DNA of 64,000 bases, taken from positions 9,475,562 through 9,539,561 of the forward strand of contig JARUPZ010000020.1 of assembly GCA_031213475.1 (NCBI GenBank), given 5' to 3'. Shown here one piece after another: positions 25,201-32,589 of the stretch (position 1 is its first letter; the number at the start of each line of letters is the position of its first letter). The notes beneath the pieces are model-generated. The model was given only the letters and a program-made list of their open reading frames with translations, had not been told where the DNA came from and made no database searches. Both the position numbers and the translations under genes were made by a program. This DNA is from Nereocystis luetkeana (Eukaryota; Sar; Phaeophyceae; Laminariales; Laminariaceae).

Positions 25201-26367
25201 GATAGGGTTGCTGTGATTGGCTTACGGTTAGGGTTCGGGTTTGTTCTATTCGTCTCGTATACAGTGTGTGTCAGCCATTGTCTCGAACATGTTGTCAGCA
25301 ACCCTCAACTTTTTTTATCCATCGTGATTTCTGGTCACGCTGCCCCCCCCTATGGTCATACGACTACGGCCATGCATGAGATCGAGTACATCTCTCCTAT
25401 CGAGTACACCCCCCCCCCCCCCCCCGAAGTTTTGGGAGCTGCACGACAGGCGCCCTGTGTTGTACTTCTTGCACGGCGCGCCCACACACACATTCACCAC
25501 AGAGGGCGGCTGATAACACCACACTCGTCTTTTTGCCACTCCGGACGGAGAAAGACGTGGAACGTTTTAGCATTAGCATGGAGACTAAACGGTCCTTACA
25601 CTTCCGTCAAGAGGGGTGGTATACGTTTTGATTTCCATTCCATTCCTTTTTTTTGTTTATTTTTACGAATGTGGTGCATTGGTTTTCGCAGAACTTTCGG
25701 CCCAGCGGGTGGTTGGTTTTGGATCGTTGGTTGCATCGTTGGTTGGATGGTTGATATATCGATTAATCGAGTGACTGAGTTGATTGGTTGGTTGATTCCC
25801 ATCCCTCGGATGGATCATCTACAGGCAGATGGTGAACTATCTGATCTGATCCATGAACAGTAGATTATCTAGTTCCTCAACTGCCGTTGTGAAAGGTTGT
25901 GCAGGATCTATCTGCCCGCATAAATGAAACATGAGCTAAATCATGCAGATTATACGGATCCCACCCGGCGGCATGAGCTAGATCATACAGATCATAGAAG
26001 ATCGTGGATAGATCTCCCTTGAGATACGAATCTAGATCGTGAAGTTGGAATCGATTTTCTGCCGGAGGTGGTGCCCACCAGTTTTTTTTTTTTCGTTTTT
26101 CCCCGCCTCATCCCCCCGCAGAATTTCCAACCCAACGGGGACGTTTACGCCCTCCTGGCCGAGGCTGCGGTGGAGGCAAAACACAGGACGAAGGCGGTCG
26201 AGTTTGTAGCGGAGGCGAAGAAGCGCGGGGTGGAAGCTAGCGCAACGGCGGTGGCGTTCACGGGGGGGGGGGTGTTCGCACGTGGCGTTTCGAACGCCTC
26301 TGGCGCACCCGCTGGAGCAAGAGAAAGGTGCGCGACGCTTCGTGCGCTGCGTTTGGCTGTGCTTTAG
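5752..26367 (+). CDS. Pentatricopeptide-repeat (PPR) protein gene, 12 exons recognised, 5' end missing
   Basis: Exons read: 5752-5858, 6736-6873, 7718-7823, 9789-9950, 14468-14650, 16573-16791, 17871-17984, 18761-18832, 19551-19751, 22022-22129, 23766-23894, 26122-26367. The phases are compatible throughout (first three exons linked 2-2-0, then all phase 0) and give 594 codons plus a stop. Helical PPR signatures recur, such as GLEPDVDTYNYVIYG, AVRTYDDMLANG, KPETYALTIRSA and NFQPNGDVYALLAEA. PPR proteins are helical-repeat RNA-binding proteins that usually process or edit organellar transcripts; that role is inferred here from the family. No initiator methionine or targeting peptide was found, so 5' exons lie unrecognised in 1-5700 or outside. 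The introns hold MITEs, SINE fragments, minisatellites and decayed copies of exon edges. The 72 bp exon and the 3' end are the least certain parts. Confidence 0.8.
6195..6310 (+). mobile_element. Family A MITE, copy 4
   Basis: It runs from TATTGCGGGGGGCCATAG to CTATGGTCCCCCGTAATA. A CCTGG micro-insertion is at 6254. Confidence 0.88.
6736..6873 (+). CDS. PPR gene 1, exon b
   Basis: The acceptor is GCGACAG and the donor AG|GTCAGC. At 138 bp it has the same length and phase as 60688-60825. It encodes a PPR unit with VRTYDDMLANG followed by KTLSNMVIAHSW. A decayed copy of its 3' end with the donor lies at about 7004-7090. Confidence 0.85.
7004..7090 (+). repeat. Decayed copy of the 3' end of PPR exon b with its donor
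   Basis: The stretch repeats GTCATCGCGCACTCCTGG and GACTTGACCAG|GTCAACC from exon b, followed by the same TTGCTTTGCCTTGC intron start. It contains an internal second duplication of the GAGCAC piece. It lies about 130 bp after the true donor. Confidence 0.85.
7224..7271 (+). repeat. (CTG)n microsatellite, about 16 units
   Basis: Pure trinucleotide run in the intron between PPR exons b and c. Confidence 0.95.
7718..7823 (+). CDS. PPR gene 1, exon c
   Basis: The acceptor is GGGGCAG and the donor ACC|GTGAGT. At 106 bp it has the same length and phase as 61592-61697. It encodes FEELRAKDLEPSRASYHSMI and the start of the next helix pair. Confidence 0.85.
9285..9720 (+). repeat. Family C repeat, two halves
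   Basis: AAACGATCGCTATCCTGAGA and CTCGAAAGGGATGCGCGATC lead to AATGAGTAC plus poly-C, followed by GTAGGGATGCGAGGGTCTAT. Confidence 0.78.
9789..9950 (+). CDS. PPR gene 1, exon d
   Basis: The acceptor is GTGTGAAG after a T/C-rich stretch and the donor AAC|GTGGGT. It is 54 codons in phase 0, with HAMIEEGRAPNDPAFAVGFM and LGDPDFAKLLLETRG. If the donor were not used the frame would end at a TAG at 9972-9974; the in-frame exons downstream favour splicing. Confidence 0.72.
10024..10215. mobile_element. Two head-to-tail family B fold-back elements
   Basis: Each unit has the arm TTAACCCTTTTAGGACC.CAG and the inner CCCGTTTTGGGGACAAACTA paired with its inverted complement. They share a GGGTTAACCC junction near 10119. 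Confidence 0.85.
11735..12010 (+). repeat. Family C repeat, 3' half with poly-C and CCTGG insertion
   Basis: It contains CAAGCGGTTCTTGGTAGGAT, GGTGCAAGCAATGTCTGCCT and GGCATTGTAGGGGTGCGAGG, ending in about 20 C. Confidence 0.82.
11961..11969 (+). repeat. CCTGG micro-insertion with empty sites elsewhere
   Basis: GATATCGAGTACCTGGTACATG here corresponds to GATCGAGTACATG at 4719-4730 and GATCGAGTACATC at 25380-25391. The difference is exactly CCTGG plus a TA. Confidence 0.92.
12360..13890 (+). repeat. Minisatellite of GTGACCGTTGCTGCTG units
   Basis: About 1.5 kb of 15-21 bp units (GGTAACCGTTGCTGCTGGT and variants) in the intron between PPR exons d and e, containing one family B element. Open frames on the - strand here are repeat artefacts. 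Confidence 0.9.
12523..12619. mobile_element. Family B fold-back element
   Basis: Inverted arms CCCGTTTTGGGGACAAACTA and GTTTGTCCCCAAAACGGGAC within the CTG-type minisatellite region. Confidence 0.85.
13905..14440 (+). repeat. Family D, two adjacent copies
   Basis: CCTCACCTGCCGTTGTGGGA, GTACAGATTCAGCGCGGGGA and CGCAACACGAGCTAGATC occur, then a second part from 14265. Confidence 0.75.
14468..14650 (+). CDS. PPR gene 1, exon e
   Basis: The acceptor is CGCGCAG and the donor GAG|GTAAAG. It is 61 codons in phase 0. It encodes VTLAEAGRPKEVLVLWRQL and KPETYALTIRSATKLRAWEE, two typical PPR helix pairs. Confidence 0.82.
14700..15175 (-). repeat. Family C repeats, mixed orientation
   Basis: GCATGGCCGTAGTCGTAAGA, TGCCTTAGTCATTTGACCAT and GAGACACCTCCAACGGTTGG. 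It holds an empty micro-insertion site at 14862. Confidence 0.78.
15189..15278. mobile_element. Family B fold-back element (diverged)
   Basis: CGCAGTCCCGTTTCGGGGAC pairs with an eroded arm ending CTGCAGTCCTAAAAGGG. Confidence 0.75.
15635..15686 (+). repeat. Truncated copy of the acceptor and start of PPR exon f
   Basis: CAG then GAGCGTTCGATGCCCATCGA matches the exon f start at 16571. The copied frame reads RSMPIDNYLHIAVV and ends at a TAG. It is interpreted as a broken duplicate, not a used exon. Confidence 0.82.
15911..16005 (-). mobile_element. Family A MITE, copy 5 (one end lost)
   Basis: The left end CTTACGGGGGACCATAGTAA is clear; the right side decays after CCATTTTTGCTG. Confidence 0.65.
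16340..16378 (-). mobile_element. Family A MITE fragment, copy 6
   Basis: Only AATATTTGGTCCTATTTACT and ATGTTCCCC of one end remain, about 200 bp before PPR exon f. Confidence 0.5.
16573..16791 (+). CDS. PPR gene 1, exon f
   Basis: The acceptor is CAACACAG and the donor GCG|GTAAGG. It is 73 codons in phase 0, starting ARSMPIDDNLYLAVMG. It contains SDVERVLKFVGELERRSG and KMYERATPLFEVA. A decayed copy of its first ~50 bp lies about 0.9 kb upstream at 15635-15686. Confidence 0.82.
16800..17135 (-). repeat. Family C repeat, directly after PPR exon f
   Basis: TTGCCTCAGCCATTTGACCA, TTCCAGACGGAGCAACG and GCATGCCCGTAGTCGTATGG. Confidence 0.75.
17300..17595 (+). repeat. Repeat F, copy 1
   Basis: CATTACAATCTGGGAGAA through GATTGCTAAACCTGC. 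It includes a CCCTAACCCC-type tract, an AAACGCGGCTGCGCCGCGTT palindrome and an uninterrupted CGCGCTAGGCAATT. Confidence 0.88.
17871..17984 (+). CDS. PPR gene 1, exon g
   Basis: The acceptor is CATCTCAG and the donor AAG|GTGGGG. It is 38 codons in phase 0, with ISGYRKQALVQNLVGLGRHE, which reads as one repeat unit. Confidence 0.75.
18299..18384. mobile_element. Family B element, diverged fragment
   Basis: GACTGCAGTCCCGACTTG and CGCAAAACGGCGCTGCACTC remain of the two arms. Confidence 0.65.
18450..18630 (-). repeat. Family C fragment with TTAA insertion
   Basis: TTGCCTTATTAATAGTCATT and CATCGCTTTCGAGACGCAGC, ending in poly-G and CATTATCATGCATGG. Confidence 0.78.
18761..18832 (+). CDS. PPR gene 1, exon h (tentative short exon)
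   Basis: A T-rich tract and CTTCTAG precede EHGVVCPPLYEEA. The frame then crosses two TACCAGGTA micro-insertions (18810-18818 and 18821-18829). Two phase-0 ends are possible: CAG|GTACTG after 18826, or CTG|GTGAGG after 18832. Either joins in frame to 19551. The tail residues IRIPGIYQ derive from the insertions. Confidence 0.5.
18962..19545 (+). repeat. CTG/TGC-rich microsatellite up to PPR exon i
   Basis: Long imperfect triplet array reading Leu, Cys or Ala according to frame. It ends about 6 bp before the exon and may serve as its pyrimidine tract. Confidence 0.9.
19551..19751 (+). CDS. PPR gene 1, exon i
   Basis: The acceptor CCTGAG follows about 580 bp of CTG-rich repeat; the donor is GAG|GTGCTT. 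It is 67 codons in phase 0. It includes YIGSMYLLFMTAAEKLGDVD and AVKMLAEAGRLREAADIAE, the clearest helix pattern in the gene. Two decayed copies of its 3' end lie at about 19980-20260. Confidence 0.85.
19980..20260 (+). repeat. Two decayed copies of the 3' end of PPR exon i and following intron
   Basis: Copies near 20008-20057 and 20121-20203 share TTGAGAGAA..CCGA.A.CGCT with the exon end at 19720-19751. The second also shares the GTAGTCCGATAC intron sequence. Both carry frame-breaking changes. Confidence 0.8.
20505..20632 (+). mobile_element. SINE 3'-body fragment
   Basis: It keeps GAGCCCGGATCTGAGTTACG and GATGGGATGAAGG only. Confidence 0.55.
20661..20762. mobile_element. Family B fold-back element
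   Basis: The outer arms CTCAACCCTTCTAG and AAAGGGGTTGAG are symmetric variants of the usual TTAACCC ends. Confidence 0.8.
21008..21270 (+). repeat. Family D copy
   Basis: CCTCACCTGCCGTTCTGAGG and GAGCTAGATCATACAGATCA then TTCCCTGAAAAGTCTTGGTC. Confidence 0.75.
21575..21810 (+). repeat. Family C, 5' half
   Basis: AAACGATCGCTATCCTAGGA, GTTGGAGGTGTCTCTTACTA and GCAAGCAACAAATGAGTACG. Confidence 0.75.
22022..22129 (+). CDS. PPR gene 1, exon j
   Basis: The acceptor TTATCCCGCAG is strong and the donor is CAG|GTGATG. It is 36 codons in phase 0, with KLPPESYNILCRCCMEEDD and KELVVQIVQ. TGC/GGT-rich triplet repeats begin directly after the donor. Confidence 0.83.
22130..22360 (+). repeat. Triplet-rich (TGC/GGT) tract after PPR exon j
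   Basis: Imperfect TGCTGC, GTTGTTGGTG and GGTGGT words start at the donor site. Confidence 0.75.
22560..22858 (+). repeat. (GGT)n-rich microsatellite
   Basis: Imperfect GGTGGTGGTGATG words ending in about 12 GGT and GGC units. Confidence 0.9.
22868..22972. mobile_element. Family B fold-back element
   Basis: Arms TTAACCTTTTAG and GGGACTGCGGTCCTACAAGG flank AAGTAGTTT. Confidence 0.78.
23766..23894 (+). CDS. PPR gene 1, exon k
   Basis: The acceptor is CTGGCAG and the donor CAG|GTGCGC. It is 43 codons in phase 0. It contains PGALGFVVAAFIDQRRSSEI and LKLFERMRAQ, the first helix of a PPR unit completed by the next exon. Confidence 0.82.
24592..24921 (+). mobile_element. SINE with a different tRNA-like head
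   Basis: The head reads TATAGTGGTTCAGAC and GCTTTCGAGTCCAG, a separate A/B-box pair. The 3' body (CGATAAAAATGAAGGCACGT, ATCTGAGTTACTACTG) is shared with the other SINEs. The tail is A-rich. Confidence 0.75.
25345..25430 (+). repeat. Family C fragment with poly-C
   Basis: TGGTCATACGACTACGGCCA and TATCGAGTACACC running into about 16 C; an empty CCWGG site at 25387. Confidence 0.8.
26122..26367 (+). CDS. PPR gene 1, exon l (probably terminal)
   Basis: The acceptor is CCCCGCAG. NFQPNGDVYALLAEAAVEAK completes the unit begun in the previous exon, followed by AVEFVAEAKKRGVEAS. The frame then crosses a run of about ten G at 26262-26271 and ends at TAG 26365-26367. The last ~40 residues look less constrained. 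A donor AAG|GTGCGC at about 26326, or a length change in the G run, could alter the true end. Confidence 0.65.
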   Translation, partial: NFQPNGDVYALLAEAAVEAKHRTKAVEFVAEAKKRGVEASATAVAFTGGGVFARGVSNASGAPAGARERCATLRALRLAVL

Positions 26368-26714
26368 GCTTTGCTTTTGCCGTGCTGTGCTGTGCGGTAA
26401 CCCCAACAAGAATCCGTCTTAGCCCTCCGTCATGTGGTGTGCGCCACATCGCGTATTTTGCTATCCTCACCGTGCATACCGCTGTTTGCAGAGGGCCTGT
26501 TTTGTTACCCCTCGCGCCTGTTCGTTAGATTGTTTGTGCACGGTGGAGAGCCGTAGTTCCACAGAAGGAGGAACTACTGTAGTGTGTACATGGTGGGGCG
26601 CCCACGAGGCAGTTGCACACCTGGTATTGTATACCTGGTATTCATTGCTGGCTCTGGAAGTGCCCCAAACCACACAAAAAAAACAAATAATTATTTCGAA
26701 GCTGTCATGCAACG

Positions 26715-26950
26715 CAAGAAATTAGCTCGTTGAAGCTGCCATCCTTTTGCAAGTCCGCCTCACCAGCGGTTCTTAGTAGGATGCAGCAGCTCGCGCCCTT
26801 CGTGCGGCCAGCCCAAAACACCCCACGGTGCATCGCGCTCGGTGCAAGCAATGTCTTCCTGGTCGGCGAAACCCGACGTGCTCCATCGCGGCAGTGTAGG
26901 GATGCGAGGATCTATGGTCACATGACTATGTCCATGCATGACATGAGTCA
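26715..26950 (+). repeat. Family C, 3' half
   Basis: AAGTCCGCCTCACCAGCGGT, GCTCGGTGCAAGCAATGTCT and GTAGGGATGCGAGGATCTAT. Confidence 0.78.
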
Positions 26951-27189
26951 ACCCACACCCTCCCACCCCACGCCGACCCTCACTCCCACTCACCCTACCC
27001 CAATTCAACCTACACCCCGCCCCCACCTTACCCCGAACTCACCCCTCCCCCACCTCTCCCCCACCCCTGCCCCGTCCTCCGGATCGCCAGCACGCCAGTT
27101 AACGAAGACCGTTCGTTGTCTGGCTAACAATGGCACTAGCCTTATGGGGGCAATGCTGTAGCAGTAGAGCGATAATAGCACACACACGC

Positions 27190-27480
27190 GTTTGCGAGCG
27201 GCTGAAAGGGGGAGGAGGAGGGGGAAGGAAGGGGGGAGAGGCGTTCTCGTTTGCCGCTTGCCTTAGTCATTTGACCATTTCACCGCGCATCCTCTTCGAG
27301 ATGGAGCACGGGGCGGGGCGGGGGGGGGGGGGGGGGGGGGGGGCTGCTCATGTCATGCATGTGTGTGTGTAGTCGTGTGAACATAGACACTCGCGTCCCT
27401 AAAATGCCGGGACGGAGCACGTTGGGGTTTCACCGACCAGGCAGACATTGCTTACACCAAGCGCGAAGCGCCGTGAGGTG
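27190..27480 (-). repeat. Family C repeat with ~25 bp poly-G
   Basis: TTGCCTTAGTCATTTGACCA and GAGATGGAGCACGGGGCGGG lead into poly-G, then CATGCATGTGTGTGTGTAGT and CCAGGCAGACATTGCTT. Confidence 0.75.
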
Positions 27481-27599
27481 TCTGGCGGGTCGCATGAAGG
27501 AGGAGGAGGAGCAGGCGAAGGAGGGGGGTGCGGGGGAACGAGCGCGACGAAGCTGGACAATGTCGATGCGGAGGTCACCAGCCAGCCGCGATCACACAT

Positions 27600-27790
27600 C
27601 GTAATTAGACGAGAGTCGACGAGACAAGAAAGGACCATGATTTCTTCTCGCGATAGAAATGCGAGGCACGCACCGTAGTGGGAAGGGGGGGAAGGAAAAA
27701 AAAAGCCTGCCATGTAGTATGTGACCCCGCATCTGATTGAAGGCAAGGACGGAGGGAAAAAAGAAGGGGAAGACAATAAAGGGGATTTAA
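27600..27790 (+). mobile_element. Diverged SINE body fragment
   Basis: It keeps GAGAGTCGACGAGACAAGAA, CTCGCGATAGAAATGCGAGG and GTGACCCCGCATCTGA. Confidence 0.72.
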
Positions 27791-28059
27791 CTCAAACAAA
27801 AAAAAGAAGATATGTACCTGGTAAATACTTGAGTAACGAAGCGATTTCCAGCATAGCAGCATCAGCGGCTTCCTGCAGTATCCTGTGCTGTGTATGCTGT
27901 ATGCTTAGCTGGGATGAGGGTGTTGGAGAAGGTACTCGATGGGTAGCGACCGAAGGAGAAGGTCTCTCTCCGTGTTTTGCTGAAGTTATTGTTTAGTACC
28001 AGTAGGTTGCTTACTACCATATATCTGGTATCTGGTATCGTTTAGCTGGTACTGCGCAA

Positions 28060-28540
28060 CTATTGGGGGTGTTCGATGTCCGGTGGCGATGGGTTTTCTC
28101 CTGGACATGCTGAAGGGTGCTTCTTTGTGGTACCCCCCCCCCCCCCCCCCCATATGTTATAGATAGGCTGGGTTGGCGTCGGTTGGTAACGACACTGTAG
28201 AACAGGCGGCTCACTGCTTGAGCTAGACAACCAGGGTACCGTTTTTTTTGTTGGCGGTGTGTCACAGCTGGTGGTCGAGTTAGATCATCGTGCGGGGTGG
28301 AGAACCTTCACTCCGCACAAGGGGAATAATCGTACGACGTACCAGGTAGTGCTTATGATAAGCACCCAAGAGGCAAAAACATCCTACCCCCATCTGTCTC
28401 TGGAAGTGGCCACACCGGAAACTATATTTACTCATTGAAGCTGTCATCCATACTCAAGTCCGCATTGCAAAACGAATCTTGGTAGGATGCAGCTCACCCT
28501 TCATGCAACTCGCCGGACACCTTTGTAGGCGTACAGCAGA
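28060..28540 (+). repeat. Family C related region with poly-C and CCAGG insertion
   Basis: It matches 11460-11820 (GTTGGTAACGACACTGTAGA, AAGCACCCAAGAGGC, CTCATTGAAGCTGTCATCCA). Confidence 0.75.
28340..28348 (+). repeat. CCAGG micro-insertion with empty site at 11657
   Basis: ACGTACCAGGTAGTGCTTATG here corresponds to CACGTAGTGTTCATGG at 11654-11669 in another copy of the same repeat. Confidence 0.9.
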
Positions 28541-28960
28541 TACAATTTGTGGGGCTGCCATGGGGCTGCCTACTGCTGTGGCGCTGCTGCGGAGCGACAG
28601 TACCTCCCTCGCGGATTGAAAGTGTCTTGTCAAGAAACGATTTTGAAAAATCGGCAAATAATCGACTTGATAAAAATCGTTTCCTAAGAGGGTGCAAAAC
28701 TCTTTGGCTCTCCACCGCGAGTCCAAAAAACAAGACTACTGGCTGTACGAACGTCTTACCGAAAGTCGAAGCAAAATTCTGTGTTTGTTACTGCACAACA
28801 CTCTTTTAAAACTCGCGCGTGTACATTTGTTTCGAGTCGATTTTTGTTTTTTTTCATTACACGTCCGGCGAGCACGACACGCGAAAAATGTGCGAAAAAC
28901 GGCACACTACACATCATGACGGCAAGTTAGCATCTACTACTGTAGATAGATGACCCATTT

Positions 28961-29056
28961 GCCCTTTTAAAACCGCAATAATCCCGTTTGGGGGGCAAAC
29001 AACTTAAAATTCGACTGGTTTGTCCCCGAAACGGGGCTGCAGTTCTAAAAGGGTTG
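28961..29056. mobile_element. Family B fold-back element
   Basis: The arms are CCCTTTTAAAACCGCAATAA and CTGCAGTTCTAAAAGGG. Confidence 0.8.
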
Positions 29057-29660
29057 ATAAATCGTGATCTGTCCGGCGTGAACCTGTACCCATACCTACG
29101 AGAAGTTAACCGCTCCGAAGGCAGGTCTTTTATGTCCCATATCCCCAAAAACAAGACAAATCGCGCCTGAGGTTTGCTGTACGAGTACGGCGCAGATCTG
29201 GGGTATAATAAGCCAACCGAGCCAATCAGAATACTACTACTGTCTGCGATTCGTGATTTCAATATTCGGTACCAAGGTACGAGGTAGCGTCATCTGTGTA
29301 GGGCGATGGTGCCAGTCTTTTGTGGTGCGGTACCGATGGCGAAGAAGACCAAGACCAATCCAAGCCAATCTGGGCGTGGAAGTAAGCGCGGTATTCGTGG
29401 TCGTGTTCCGTACACATACATGGGACCCCCGAGACAGGGGCCAAAACAAAATGGTTGATAGATTGATAACTTTTTTTGTGTTTCAACCATTGAACGGTTT
29501 ACTCCCAGCAGTAGGGGTGGGATTATGCCTGCGCCCCCGTGCCGGGTGCCGTACGAATCCTTGCATTCAACCAATGCAATTCGGACACCATGCCGTAGAA
29601 TACCACACCACACCCCAACTCATTGGTGCTTTCACCTACCAGGTATATATATATGTATGT

Positions 29661-29997
29661 ATGTCGCCCCGGTGGTTCAAGTGGTTAACCTCGAATTCTG
29701 CTTGTTTGAGTCCTGGGTTCGAGCCCCAGGTGGGTCGGACTTTGACTTTATTTGCAAAAATAAAAAAGGATTCAATTGTTGAGAGCGCCTTGCAGCGTGG
29801 GTAGGCACAATTCGATGCGAGTCGACGAGGGAAGAAAAGGCTGAAACCTTCTCGCGATAAAAATGAAGGCACGTACCGTAGCGGGAAGGGGGGAGATGAG
29901 CCTGCTATGTGACCCCGGATCTGAGTTACGAGTTGGAAGGAGAGAGAGAAGAAGATGGGCGAAGATAATGAATGGGATGAGAAAAACAAAAAAAAAA
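29661..29997 (+). mobile_element. tRNA-derived SINE, copy 1
   Basis: The head contains A-box TGGTTCAAGTGG and B-box GGTTCGAGCCCC, which fit RNA polymerase III internal promoters. The body runs GCGCCTTGCAGCGTGGGTAG, CTCGCGATAAAAATGAAGGC and ATCTGAGTTACGAGTTGGAA to an A-rich tail. Confidence 0.9.
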
Positions 29998-30000
29998 TGT

Positions 30001-30210
30001 AAGACAATCCGCCTCACAAGCGGTTCTCAGTAGGATGCAGCTCACCCTTTATGCGACTCGCCCAATACCTCACGACGCTTCGCGCTTGGTGCAAGCAATG
30101 TCTGCCTGGTCGGTGAAAACCCGACGTGCCCCGTCCCGGCATTGTAGGGATGCGAGGGTCTATGGTCATACGACTACGGCCATGCAGGAGATCGAGTACA
30201 TGTCTCTTAT
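30001..30210 (+). repeat. Family C, 3' half, directly after SINE copy 1
   Basis: CCGCCTCACAAGCGGTTCTC through CATGCAGGAGATCGAGTACA. Confidence 0.8.
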
Positions 30211-30291
30211 GATATCACACAGTGGTTTTCGCTGCAATCGTAAGTCACATTTTATCGTCAACTTTTCCCTCTGACGTCCCCCAGAGCGTTA

Positions 30292-30385
30292 TTAACCTTT
30301 CAGGAGTGCAGTCCCGTTTGGGGGGAAAGCCATTCAATTTTTAAGTAGTTTGTCCCTAAAAAGGGACTGCGGTCCTAAAAGGGTC
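30292..30385. mobile_element. Family B fold-back element
   Basis: The arms are TTAACCTTTCAGGAGTGCAG and CTGCGGTCCTAAAAGGG. Confidence 0.82.
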
Positions 30386-30419
30386 ATACCACCCGTGTTT
30401 GTATACAACTATATACGAT

Positions 30420-30835
30420 GATTCCATAGCATCTTGACCAGTATCTGTGTCTGAATCCATTTTGCAGTATATTGACCAGAAATATCAACCAGCATGATAA
30501 ATCGATTCATCAGTGTTTTGACCGGTGTCTTGACCGGCATTCCGGCATCTGGATTGAGCAACGAGTATCTCACCCAGTATCTGGATCGATTGGCCAATAT
30601 TTTGACCATTAACATTACTAGCAGCTTAACCAGTATTTCGAGCGATTGGCCAGCACTTCGACCAGTAGCTCACCCCGTATGTGGTTCGACCGACCAGTAT
30701 CACGACCAGTATCGGGATCGATTGACCAATATCTCAGCAAGTATCTGGATCGATCGACCAATATCTCAGCACGTATCTGGATCGATGGATCAGTACTTCA
30801 ACCAGTATCTGGATCCCGCACACGACGACTATCGA
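30420..30835 (+). repeat. Minisatellite, GATCGATTGACCAGTATCT units
   Basis: About a dozen 24-33 bp units with CCAGTATCTGGATCGATTG. The open frame through it is a by-product. Confidence 0.85.
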
Positions 30836-31929
30836 TAAAAATAAATCACTTTATTCTGTACGTCAGGAATGAGCTTGCTACCTCCCCCTCCCGTCCCTGC
30901 TCATGCACGCCGATCATAGTGCTACCCCGACAAGCAAAACAAAAGCTCGATTCGTCCCGGACACCCAATCTTGCAAGCAGAGATCTTATCCCAGCATATC
31001 TGGCACCTGGTAGAGTATTATCGTGCCGACACAGGGTTTACCCCGACGAAATAAAACAGCTCATCCAACGAGAGCCACCGAAGGCTCGCTCGCTCAGAAG
31101 CAAAACTATCGCATCATAGTCTTCATAATGTTGCGAAAGCCTACCCTCCGACGAAAAACACAAGCTAGCTTAACCTGCCCCCCCCCCCCCCCCCCCCCCG
31201 CGCGCCAGACGACTACGGCCATGCATGACATGAGTACACCCCCGTCCCCACCCCCGACTGCTCTACCGTTTGCTCGTTTCCACTCCCCCCCCCTCTCTTA
31301 TCTACCATACAGGAAGCACAACAATCCCGACCCAACCAAAACAGCAACCATCGGAAAGAGGTGGCATTCAAACGCGACCTGCTACTACATTAACGTAAAA
31401 GCGAGAGCGGCAGAAAGCAGCACTCGCACACACTTTTCGTCTTGCTGCTGAAGGGTCAACCCATGCAAGAGCGCGATGAACCCGCGGCGTGACGAAATAG
31501 AGTACGACCAGTTTCGCAGTCAGTAACAGCAGAATCACACTCCATGAAGCGGGAGCAAAAGAGTATCCACTTTCCTCGACAGCATGGCACAGCCGCGCAT
31601 ACAAACGGTAGTATTTCCTACAAAGGAATCAGGACACTGACCCTGGCAAGGTTCCGCTTTCGAGGAGCGGTGTGTCCCACACTTCACGTCAAGTACAATA
31701 ACCGCTCCCCCGGAATTCAGAAGGCTTGGGTTCTCTTGTGGGGCTCTTTTTTACGCCTCATTTTGCTATGATAAAAAACGCCGTGTCGTCATGGAAACCC
31801 TTTCCAGCCTCTTGTACTCGGCTACATATGATAGCACCCGATCGACGCAAACAAAAAATCTTCCACCATATTATGCTACACGCCATATCGAGATGGAAAC
31901 CCCCTAAGGATGTGTCTAGTAGGGTGTAT

Positions 31930-32350
31930 GCTCTGAATATCCCCGGGTATCTACCCCTACCCGGGTATGACCAACATAACCAGGTTTGGTACCCAGGCAT
32001 CTACCCGGGTATGGCCAACGCAACCAGGTTTGATGCCCGGGTACCTCGGAGTATATACCAGGTCCGATACCCGTATATACCAGTTTTGATGCCCGGGTAC
32101 CCATAGTATATACCCTACCTAGCTTTGACACCCAGGTACCCCGTGTACCCTACCCAGGTTTGGTACCATGATACCCAACAGTAAATATACCCTACCTAGA
32201 TAAGGTACCCGGATACCCAAGAGTATGTACCCTGCCTAGACTAGGTAACCGAGTACCCCAGAGTATACCCCCTACCTAGGTTAGATACCCGGGTACCTCA
32301 GAGTATATACCTACGTTTGGTACCCGAGTACCCCAGAGTACATGCACCCT
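31930..32350 (+). repeat. Minisatellite, ~40 bp unit, beyond the FBPase stop codon
   Basis: Units of CCTACCTAGGTTTGGTACCC and GGGTACCCCAGAGTATATAC, about ten copies, starting about 40 bp past the stop of exon 7. It could lie in the 3' UTR. Confidence 0.88.
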
Positions 32351-32386
32351 ACCCTACCGGTCAACACCCCCTTGAAAGCAGCCCTC

Positions 32387-32589
32387 TTACGCCTGCTTGT
32401 ACTCGGCTAGCACCCTGTCAACAAAGGGGGGATTTCCGATGACGATCGGACAGCGCTCGTGGATGTCCGTAGGGGTGATCTCGAGGACGCGGCCGATAGA
32501 TCCGTTGAACATGCCCGTTGACGCCGTCCCTCCCGCCTGCTCGATGATCAGCGCCATGGGGAACCCCTCGTAGAGGACGCGGAGCTTGC
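32387..32589 (-). CDS. FBP: FBPase exon 7 with stop codon
   Basis: The acceptor is AATCAG. It encodes [20 protein letters not shown], then [20 protein letters not shown], and ends AEYKQA at TAA 32389-32387. A ~40 bp minisatellite starts about 40 bp beyond the stop. Confidence 0.95.

Larger units (their letters stand above)
26370..32386. other. Intergenic region between PPR gene 1 and FBPase
   Basis: It holds family C pieces, SINE copy 1, SINE remnants, two family B elements and minisatellites. I saw no frame with gene features. An inverted pair GAAACGATTTT/AAAATCGTTTC at about 28634-28684 is noted. Confidence 0.6.

Noticed and set aside
29663-29737. tRNA gene
   Set aside because: The A and B boxes are good, but the sequence recurs with the same ~270 bp body and poly-A tail. 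It is a SINE head, not a functional tRNA.
29636-30007. Recurrent - strand frame with [20 protein letters not shown], also at 42709, 51447 and 51670
   Set aside because: It is the antisense translation of the SINE body, conserved only because the SINE copies are similar.
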